Below are positions 1 to 5,838 of a stretch of 12,068 nucleotides of DNA, piece by piece. The notes under the pieces were generated by a model, which was not told the DNA's origin, searched no databases, and worked only from the letters and a program-made list of their open reading frames with translations. Both the position numbers and the translations under genes were made by a program. Position 1 is the stretch's first letter. Every line of letters starts with the position of its first letter. The stretch is from Minthousia sp045628125 (GTDB lineage: Bacteria > Bacteroidota > Bacteroidia > Bacteroidales > Bacteroidaceae), in assembly GCA_045628125.1 (NCBI GenBank), contig JAZQPA010000032.1, forward strand, positions 1-12,068, written 5' to 3'.

Positions 1-1
1 T

Positions 2-25
2 CCGGGATTAATTTTAAGCCTATAA
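2..25 (+). CDS. C-terminal tail of an upstream gene (possibly nrdD), partial
   Basis: Frame 2 reads PGLILSL and then the stop TAA at 23-25, two bases before the ATG of nrdG. Seven residues cannot identify a protein. The reason to consider this the end of nrdD (anaerobic ribonucleoside-triphosphate reductase) is only that nrdD usually lies directly upstream of nrdG with almost no gap. It could be a chance open frame. The sequence to the left of the window would settle it. Confidence 0.3.
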   Translation, partial: PGLILSL

Positions 26-27
26 CC

Positions 28-510
28 ATGCTGAGAGTACTGAACATTGCCGAAGGCACCTCCGTTGACGGTCCTGGATTAAGAACCTCCATCTATTTTG
101 CAGGATGCACCCATCATTGCGAGGGTTGCCACAACCCCCAGTCCTGGGACAGACAGGGCGGCAAGGAATGGAGTATAGACGAGCTGTTGCATGTCATCCA
201 CTACAATGATTTTCCTGTCACCTTTTCCGGTGGCGACCCGTTGCTGCAGATTGACGAGCTCATCGTTCTGGCCAAACGCATCAAGGAGGAATTAGGGAAA
301 AACATCTGGTGCTACACCGGTTACCTGTGGGAGGATGTCATTCAGAACCCCAAGTTCATGGGACTCCTTCCCTACATCGACGTGATGGTAGAAGGCCCGT
401 TCATCCTGGCGCAACGCGACATCTCGTTGTTATTCAAAGGAAGCTCCAACCAGCGCTTGGTCAATGTACAGGAATCATTAAAGCAAAATAAAACGATTGA
501 ATATGCGTAA
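28..510 (+). CDS. nrdG: Anaerobic ribonucleoside-triphosphate reductase activating protein (radical SAM)
   Basis: This is a cytoplasmic radical-SAM activase that uses a 4Fe-4S cluster and S-adenosylmethionine to place the glycyl radical on NrdD, allowing deoxyribonucleotide synthesis without oxygen. At 160 residues it has the usual NrdG length. The N-terminus carries the family pattern VDGPGLRT (residues 13-20) followed by the cluster-binding CxxxCxxC at C27, C31 and C34, with HNPQSW just after. The SAM-contacting GGDPL segment lies near residues 68-72. The ATG at 28 gives the normal NrdG N-terminus, so no upstream extension is needed although the frame stays open to the window edge. The last codons lie inside a strong hairpin (see terminator). 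Expression is expected mainly under anaerobiosis, but no operator was recognised. Identification is firm from the motifs; the pairing with an upstream nrdD is inferred. Confidence 0.93.
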   Translation: MLRVLNIAEGTSVDGPGLRTSIYFAGCTHHCEGCHNPQSWDRQGGKEWSIDELLHVIHYNDFPVTFSGGDPLLQIDELIVLAKRIKEELGKNIWCYTGYLWEDVIQNPKFMGLLPYIDVMVEGPFILAQRDISLLFKGSSNQRLVNVQESLKQNKTIEYA

Positions 511-530
511 TATTCAATCGTTTATTTTAT
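491..530. terminator. Bidirectional intrinsic terminator overlapping the end of nrdG
   Basis: A perfect 14-bp inverted repeat pairs 491-504 (AAACGATTGAATAT) with 510-523, around the 5-base loop GCGTA. A T-rich run follows on the plus strand and an A-rich run precedes it, so both strands end in a U-rich tail. The nrdG stop TAA (508-510) lies at the loop/right-arm boundary, so the left arm is coding. The convergent minus-strand gene stops at 530, so the hairpin can serve both genes. Confidence 0.85.
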
Positions 531-1576
531 TATCTTACATTCTTGAGATATTCCTCATCAGGAATTTGAGCACTCTTGACGGCATCAATAATGGCAGCCT
601 CCATGGCTTCGGCGGCTAAAGCTCCTACCAGATTGACATCGGACTTTATTTCTTTATCTACCGAGAAAGCATAGATGGTATCACCATCGCCCTGGGTTCC
701 CACAGGATTAATGGCACGGGCAAATCCGTTTCTGGCCATACTGGCTATCTTCTTCAACTGGGCCTTGGTGAAATTGGCATTGGTGACAATGGCTCCGATA
801 GTGGTATTGGTACGGGCACCTTCACTCATGGCTTTCTGAACAGGACTGCCGTCACGATTCAGTTCACGGAATACAACCTTCATGCCATCCAGGAACCGAG
901 TACGCTCCGGATTCATGGAACCGGCAATCTTTACGGATTTCTCGTACACATCGCCTACCGCATTGACCACTACTACCGCACCTACCTGTACATCGCCTAC
1001 CTGAAAAGCAGCATATCCGATACCCGCTTTCTGAGCCTGACGCATACCGGCCATCTTTCCTACTGTGGCACCGGTACCACCACCTACATTACCGCTGATG
1101 GGATAGGTTCCCTGAAGAGCCTGCTCGGTGGCTTTTCTTCCCATGGCAATATCGGGACGGACCTTGGCACTGCCGTAACTGAGATCAAAAATATCACTCT
1201 GAACCACAATAGGCACCTTGGCTACACCTACATTATAACCGATGCCGTGTTCTTCCAAACATTCCATCACACCGTTTGCTGCTCCTAATCCATAGGCGGA
1301 ACCTCCTGCTAAAACACAGGCATCCACCGGGGTATCGGCACGTTCGGGATCAATAACCGGAGTCTCACGGCTGGCAGGACCACCACCGCTGATATCCACA
1401 CCGCCCATAGCCTTGTTGGGGAACCATAAAACGGTAAGTCCCGTTTTGGCCACATCGTCCTGGGCATTTCCTACTTGAACTCCTTTAATGTCAGCAAACG
1501 AAATAGGTTGCTGTGCAGACGCTAATGCACATTGAACAATCAATGTAGCAAAAGCAAACAATCTACTACATTTCAT
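530..1576 (-). CDS. Secreted P1-family (S58, DmpA/NylC-like) N-terminal-nucleophile peptidase
   Basis: The 348-residue protein starts with a Sec signal peptide (hydrophobic residues 5-20, ending ALASA before QQ), so it should work in the periplasm or outside. The mature part follows the P1 family: Gly-rich segment DISGGGPASRET near 61-72, GGSAYGLGAANGV near 91-103, GNVGGGTGATVGK at 162-174 and DGDTIYAFS at 297-305. Members of this family (DmpA aminopeptidase, NylC oligoamide hydrolase) are made as precursors and cleave themselves to expose a Ser or Thr nucleophile. Here the TNTTIGAIVT segment (256-265) resembles the NylC site, which predicts cleavage between N257 and T258. The substrate is unknown; D-amino-acid peptides or amides are possible. 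The gene follows the ASCH-like gene by 62 bases on the same strand. Family confident; nucleophile assignment by motif resemblance. Confidence 0.85.
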   Translation of the reverse strand: MKCSRLFAFATLIVQCALASAQQPISFADIKGVQVGNAQDDVAKTGLTVLWFPNKAMGGVDISGGGPASRETPVIDPERADTPVDACVLAGGSAYGLGAANGVMECLEEHGIGYNVGVAKVPIVVQSDIFDLSYGSAKVRPDIAMGRKATEQALQGTYPISGNVGGGTGATVGKMAGMRQAQKAGIGYAAFQVGDVQVGAVVVVNAVGDVYEKSVKIAGSMNPERTRFLDGMKVVFRELNRDGSPVQKAMSEGARTNTTIGAIVTNANFTKAQLKKIASMARNGFARAINPVGTQGDGDTIYAFSVDKEIKSDVNLVGALAAEAMEAAIIDAVKSAQIPDEEYLKNVR

Positions 1577-1638
1577 TTTGTTATAAGTATTTTATTTATA
1601 TAATACTCCAGCACTCTTGCCGGATGTTTATGTTGTGT

Positions 1639-2409
1639 TTATTCTTCAAATCTGCTCTTCAGAACGAACAGAGCATAGTCATAAATAGTATCACCGCCAT
1701 TACGTGAAGGGCCGGTAACATCACCACCGTCCTCACCCTTTTCAGCACAATAGGCCACCATCTTTACCGTACGGTCGGCGGTAAAATCGTTATGCTTGAA
1801 ACGGATTCGAGCCACAGGGACCTTCTCCACCTCATCTGGAGTGGTGAACATCTCCTTGGTATAGGGTGCATGGAAATCCAGGTAGAAGCTGTAATCCTCG
1901 GCATCAGGCATCTCCCAGAATTCATTATCAGCCACAGGAACAGTCAGCATGGTGCCCATCAGTTCCGGATAATTAAGCACAAATTTCTCATGAGTAGGCA
2001 TGGCCTTCTCCACTATAGGACATTCGCCAAAAATACCATCGGGCATCTCTGTCTGCTGAGGGCTGTCAAATATCTCGGCATTCTGGAACTTCCAATGATA
2101 CTGATCGGCAGAACCAGCCCAGAATGAATCATCATCACCCTTCTGACAATCCGTCAGCTCTGCATATCCCACTACAGCATCCAGCGGTAATTCCTGATTG
2201 ATGGCAATATTACCAAAAGCCTGTTCATTTGAGATACTTTTCGCCCACTCTACACAAATATCGTTAAAGAATTCCTCGGTCATAGGTTCAGCGGCAGCAT
2301 ATATCAGGACCTTACCACGATAATCGGTTTCAACGTCAAGATTCACCATATCGATGGCACCGGTGACTACCAATTGAGCCCAAGGCTGCTGTAAAACGAG
2401 TACTTTCAT
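1639..2409 (-). CDS. ASCH (PUA-like) domain protein with an unassigned C-terminal half
   Basis: The 256-residue protein has no signal peptide or membrane segment and should be cytoplasmic. The first ~40 residues match the start of ASC-1/TRIP4-type ASCH domains: LQQPWAQLVVTG (6-17), then YRGKVLIYAA (30-39). FWAGSADQYHWKFQNA (97-112) fits the later ASCH strand region. ASCH domains are PUA-like folds thought to bind RNA or modified nucleosides. The charged residues normally between these blocks (Lys, Glu, Arg in the GxKxxExR region) are replaced by I, V and L by my hand alignment, so catalysis or ligand binding may have changed. Residues ~126-256 are acidic and aromatic and I do not recognise them. 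The gene is first of a likely two-gene unit with the P1 peptidase. The ATG at 2409 gives the expected ASCH N-terminus. Confidence 0.65.
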   Translation of the reverse strand: MKVLVLQQPWAQLVVTGAIDMVNLDVETDYRGKVLIYAAAEPMTEEFFNDICVEWAKSISNEQAFGNIAINQELPLDAVVGYAELTDCQKGDDDSFWAGSADQYHWKFQNAEIFDSPQQTEMPDGIFGECPIVEKAMPTHEKFVLNYPELMGTMLTVPVADNEFWEMPDAEDYSFYLDFHAPYTKEMFTTPDEVEKVPVARIRFKHNDFTADRTVKMVAYCAEKGEDGGDVTGPSRNGGDTIYDYALFVLKSRFEE

Positions 2410-2456
2410 GTTATTCTGTTCTGTTATTGTCCTTAATTGTGTTCTTTTATTTTATG

Positions 2457-2464
2457 CAAATGTA
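2457..2464 (-). promoter_or_regulatory. Bacteroidetes -7 element for the ASCH/P1 unit
   Basis: The minus strand reads TACATTTG, an exact TAnnTTTG match, 47 bases upstream of the ASCH-like start codon. A TTTG lies upstream but only 14 bases away, shorter than the usual ~19-base spacing, so the -33 box is uncertain. Confidence 0.5.
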
Positions 2465-2508
2465 CGATATTTCCGGAACAAAAGGGCCCAAATCTTAATT
2501 AAAATTCG

Positions 2509-2516
2509 TAAATTTG
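2509..2516 (+). promoter_or_regulatory. Bacteroidetes -7 element for the hydrolase-symporter-Sel1 unit
   Basis: The plus strand reads TAAATTTG, an exact TAnnTTTG match, 56 bases before the hydrolase ATG. No TTTG -33 box is seen at the usual distance. It predicts a leader of roughly 50 bases. Confidence 0.45.
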
Positions 2517-2572
2517 CTTGCTTTTTGAACAATCCTGACCTGTTTTGTTCAGGGTTATTATAAGTAATTGAA

Positions 2573-3265
2573 ATGCAGACATACGTCAGTTATACCTCTA
2601 CCATACAAGTCAATGGTGTCAGCCTGTTGTACCATGTGGAAGGATGTGGACGACCCGTTTTACTGCTTCACGGCAATAGCGGAAGCCACAACGACCTTCA
2701 CATGCTGCAGATGCAGCTGGCACAAGCGGGTTATCTGGTATATGCCATCGACAGCCGCGGCCAGGGCGCCAATGCCCCACTTCCTGAATATCATTATGCG
2801 GATATGGCAGAGGATATCTACCAGTTTATCCGTGCGCTGGACCTACAATGGCCTGCCATTTATGGTTGGAGCGATGGAGGTATTGTGGCACTAATGCTGG
2901 AGCTTATCCATCCGGGAACCTGCTGTATTTTAGCGATCAGTGGAGCAAACACGCATCCTACCGGAGTGAAAGTCGGCATTCTTCCTCCTATCAAGGAAGG
3001 AGTGGTGGAACCGCCATTGATGCGCATGATGCAATATGAACCCGACATCAAACCCGCAGATCTGAAGCGTATCACTTTGGGCGTTCTGGTTACCGCAGGT
3101 GAGAATGATGCGGTTAAGGATGAGCATACCCGTTACATTGCAGACTATTTACCGAACGGTGAATTATGTATAGTTCCCGGAGCTGACCACAGTTCCTATG
3201 TACTGAACAGCCCTACCATCGGCTATCTGGTAATCAACTATTTCCGTCGGAAAAACTTCTACTGA
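2573..3265 (+). CDS. Alpha/beta-fold hydrolase
   Basis: This is a 230-residue cytoplasmic serine hydrolase of the alpha/beta fold, with no signal peptide. The order of motifs is standard: VLLLHGNSGS at 29-38 (oxyanion-hole HG), DSRGQG at 60-65, nucleophile elbow GWSDGG with S100, catalytic acid probably D179 in GENDAV, and catalytic H206 in GADHSSY. The lid region between the elbow and the acid is short, which suits small ester, lactone or peroxide-type substrates, but the sequence does not reveal the substrate. The stop is 7 bases before the symporter ATG, so the two are very likely co-transcribed. The link suggests, without proving it, that the enzyme acts on a compound brought in by the symporter. 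The fold and triad are confident; the function is open. Confidence 0.85.
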   Translation: MQTYVSYTSTIQVNGVSLLYHVEGCGRPVLLLHGNSGSHNDLHMLQMQLAQAGYLVYAIDSRGQGANAPLPEYHYADMAEDIYQFIRALDLQWPAIYGWSDGGIVALMLELIHPGTCCILAISGANTHPTGVKVGILPPIKEGVVEPPLMRMMQYEPDIKPADLKRITLGVLVTAGENDAVKDEHTRYIADYLPNGELCIVPGADHSSYVLNSPTIGYLVINYFRRKNFY

Positions 3266-3272
3266 TACGATC

Positions 3273-4739
3273 ATGGATATAATAGACATCATCGTTTTCC
3301 TGCTCTTTACCGGTGGTATCGTGTTGTTTGGATGTTCATTCTTCAACCGCAAATCCACCAGTGCAGACTTTACACATGCCGGACACAGTCTTCCGGGATG
3401 GGTAGTGGGAATGTCTATTTTCTCCACCTATGTGAGCAGTATCAGCTATCTGGGTAATCCGGGGTCGGCCTATGCGGGCAACTGGAATGCCTTTGTCTTC
3501 AGCCTCAGTATCCCCATTGCCAGTTGGGTGGCAGCCAAATATTTTGTGCCATTTTACCGCAGACAGACATCCGTATCGGCCTACAGCATGCTGGAGGAAC
3601 GGTTTGGCACATGGGCACGACTGTATGCGGCTGTGTTCTATCTGCTTACACAAATGGCTCGCATGGGTAGCATTCTGTTCCTTCTGGCTCTGCCGATGAA
3701 TCTGCTGATGGGTTGGAATATTCAGATGGTTATCATCATAACCTCCATCGCCATAATCATTTACAGCATGCTGGGCGGTATACGTGCCGTTATCTGGACA
3801 GAGGCCATTCAGGGATTTGTATTAATAGGTGGTGCCTTGCTGTGTTTGGGCATTCTGATGTTTTCCATGCCTGAGGGACCGATGCAGACTTTCCGGATAG
3901 CAGCTGATGCCGTTACCGCTGATGGGGGAAGCAAGTTCTCCTTAGGCTCATTCAGCCTGACCGATTTCAGCACCTCCACTTTCTGGGTGTGCATGATTTA
4001 CGGTATTTTCACCAATCTGCAGAACTACGGTATCGACCAGAACTATGTACAGCGGTATCATACGGCAAAATCAGAAAAGGAGGCTAAACATGCAGCTCTT
4101 TTCGGAGGCTATCTTTACATACCGGTTAGTGCCGTATTCTTCCTGATTGGAACGGCATTATATGCTTATTATCAGGTATTTCCTACCGAGCAGATTGCGG
4201 GCATGAAGGCGGATTACATATTCCCCTATTTCATTGTGAACCAACTGCCTGTAGGTCTGAAAGGTCTGCTCATTGCTTCGGTATTTGCTGCAGGTATGAG
4301 TACGGTGGCTACTTCAGTAACCTCGGCCAGTACCGTGATTCTGAGCGATTTCTATCTTCGCATACGTAAGAATCCTACCGATGGCGAGAAACTATTCGTT
4401 CTGAAATGCGGATCCATTCTGTTTGGAGTGGTGGGTATACTGGTGGCACTGGCTATGATGGGTGTAGATGGCGTGCTGGATGCCTGGTGGAAACTGTCGT
4501 CCGTATTTTCCGGTGGAATCTTAGGATTGTTCCTGCTTACCTTCCTGGGCAACCGGGTGAAACATTCCTATGCTGCTATCGGCACATTATGCGGATTTCT
4601 GACAATTGTCTGGATTTCCATACCTCAGATTGTGGGACTTCCCGACCCTCATCTGCACACGAATTTATCCATCGTACTGGGAACTATCGTTATCTTCCTG
4701 GTAGGATTTTTATTAACCAAGTTTACTAAAAAACAATAA
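3273..4739 (+). CDS. Sodium:solute symporter (SSS/SLC5 family)
   Basis: A 488-residue inner-membrane protein with about 13 hydrophobic segments spread over the whole length, the normal size for an SSS transporter. It has the family features GNPGSAYAGNW (61-71), the signature GGIRAVIWTEAIQ (168-180), YGIDQNYVQRY (252-262) before the mid-protein loop, and GLLIASVFAAGMSTVATS (331-348). The last of these corresponds to the transmembrane helix whose Ser/Thr pair helps form the conserved Na2 sodium site. Such proteins couple inward sodium flow to uptake of sugars, sialic acid, amino acids or organic acids. The substrate cannot be read from the sequence. The gene lies in a tight unit between the alpha/beta hydrolase (7 bases upstream) and the Sel1-repeat gene (8 bases downstream). 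The ATG at 3273 places the first membrane helix directly at the N-terminus, as usual for the family. Confidence 0.92.
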   Translation: MDIIDIIVFLLFTGGIVLFGCSFFNRKSTSADFTHAGHSLPGWVVGMSIFSTYVSSISYLGNPGSAYAGNWNAFVFSLSIPIASWVAAKYFVPFYRRQTSVSAYSMLEERFGTWARLYAAVFYLLTQMARMGSILFLLALPMNLLMGWNIQMVIIITSIAIIIYSMLGGIRAVIWTEAIQGFVLIGGALLCLGILMFSMPEGPMQTFRIAADAVTADGGSKFSLGSFSLTDFSTSTFWVCMIYGIFTNLQNYGIDQNYVQRYHTAKSEKEAKHAALFGGYLYIPVSAVFFLIGTALYAYYQVFPTEQIAGMKADYIFPYFIVNQLPVGLKGLLIASVFAAGMSTVATSVTSASTVILSDFYLRIRKNPTDGEKLFVLKCGSILFGVVGILVALAMMGVDGVLDAWWKLSSVFSGGILGLFLLTFLGNRVKHSYAAIGTLCGFLTIVWISIPQIVGLPDPHLHTNLSIVLGTIVIFLVGFLLTKFTKKQ

Positions 4740-4747
4740 GATATACC

Positions 4748-5767
4748 ATGAGTACACTCAATGATGAAGAAGTAAAGGCACTTTGCTCACGGGTAAACCG
4801 TCTGGTTCTGGAAAATGAACCCGAGACTTTTGAGACACTCCGGCAACTGGCCGAAGAGGGCAATCAGCGTGCCCGCTATACCCTATCCGTTAATTACGGT
4901 GTGGATATTCTGGCTACCCGCTATGGATTTGAATGGGCATTTCAGGATGTGGTGGAAAATCCTTTTGAATTTTTCCGTACATACGATGAATATCTGGTAT
5001 TCCTGTTCGATTGTGCCCAGCATGGCATTACAGCTACAGAAGAGGTGTTTGCCAAGTTCGGTCCTGAGGAACTGGTGGAGATATTATCGTATGTATCACA
5101 TAGATATATCTATGCATCAAAGAGCATTGCCGCACATTTCATTCAGTTGGCCGAGAACGACCGCAACCGTGCCTTTGTGTATGTGAAGACCGCCCTTGAA
5201 AACGGATTTAAGGAGGCCTATGAACCCATGGCTTTCTATTACATCAATGGCATAAAGATAGAATACAATCTGGAGAAAGCCAAGGAACTGCATCAAAAAG
5301 CCATAGATACCGGAACAACTATTCCTGAATTGCAGATGGAGGAAAAGATTGCCGAGAAGGAAAAGGAGATTGAGGGAATCCTGGCCACAGCAGCTGCAGC
5401 CACAGCTGCTGATCCATCAAAGGCACACGAGTTATTTGCCGAAGCGGCAGAAAAAGGCAGTCAGGCCACCAAGGACATGATGGATGCCGACTACTATTTC
5501 CGCCTGGGTATGACATACAAAGAAGGTCAGGGAGTGGATAAGGATATGAAGAAAGCCTATACTTATTTCAAGCAGGCAGCCAAGAAAGATCATGTTCAGG
5601 CCATGTACGAGACCGGTGTGTGCATTGCCGAAGGCAAGGGTACCTATAAGAACTGGGAAAAGGGTTTGGCACTTATTCAGCAGGCAGCAGATGCCGGAAA
5701 TACCGACGCCACCACCTATCTGGCCGAAAAAGACCAGTTCTGGAAGAAGTTTAAACGTATGTTTTAA
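4748..5767 (+). CDS. Sel1-like repeat (TPR-like) protein
   Basis: A 339-residue soluble protein with no signal peptide. The clearest Sel1-like repeats are near 141-189 (AFVYVKTALENGFKEAYEP, then EKAKELHQKAIDTG), near 224-245, and near 248-322, where YFRLGMTYKEGQGVDKDMKKA and YETGVCIAEGKGTYKNWEKG show the usual L/MxxxGxGV...KA spacing. Residues ~195-221 form a charged helix followed by an alanine-rich linker (ATAAAATAA), separating two repeat blocks. The N-terminal 120 residues are helical and less clearly repetitive. Sel1 repeats are protein-binding scaffolds, so an adaptor role is expected but the partner is unknown. It is the last gene of the hydrolase-symporter unit, 8 bases after the symporter stop. 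The end (KKFKRMF) is basic. No convincing terminator follows it. Confidence 0.8.
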   Translation: MSTLNDEEVKALCSRVNRLVLENEPETFETLRQLAEEGNQRARYTLSVNYGVDILATRYGFEWAFQDVVENPFEFFRTYDEYLVFLFDCAQHGITATEEVFAKFGPEELVEILSYVSHRYIYASKSIAAHFIQLAENDRNRAFVYVKTALENGFKEAYEPMAFYYINGIKIEYNLEKAKELHQKAIDTGTTIPELQMEEKIAEKEKEIEGILATAAAATAADPSKAHELFAEAAEKGSQATKDMMDADYYFRLGMTYKEGQGVDKDMKKAYTYFKQAAKKDHVQAMYETGVCIAEGKGTYKNWEKGLALIQQAADAGNTDATTYLAEKDQFWKKFKRMF

Positions 5768-5789
5768 GGATTGATTCAAAACATTTTAT

Positions 5790-5797
5790 TAATTTTG
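5790..5797 (+). promoter_or_regulatory. Bacteroidetes -7 element for the GH3 gene
   Basis: TAATTTTG matches TAnnTTTG, 41 bases before the GH3 ATG. The predicted leader (about 5803-5838) is very A/T-rich, contains ATTAATT twice and has no Shine-Dalgarno sequence, as is common for strongly expressed Bacteroidetes genes. No exact TTTG -33 box lies at the usual spacing. Confidence 0.5.
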
Positions 5798-5838
5798 CAT
5801 CCAAATTTTTACACACATTAATTATTTATTAATTTTTC

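Noticed and set aside
1586..1607. AGTATT/AATACT inverted repeat upstream of the P1 peptidase as an operator or terminator
   Set aside because: The stem is only six pairs, A/T-only apart from one pair per arm, in A/T-rich DNA, and has no adjoining T-run on the relevant strand beyond background.
5388..5412. GCAGCTGCAGCCACAGCTGC-type repeat in the Sel1 gene as a possible regulatory repeat
   Set aside because: It encodes the alanine-rich linker between repeat blocks, which explains it.
5752..5766. AAAC/GTTT hairpin at the end of the Sel1 gene as a terminator
   Set aside because: Four pairs without G/C content or a following U-tract is too weak to call.
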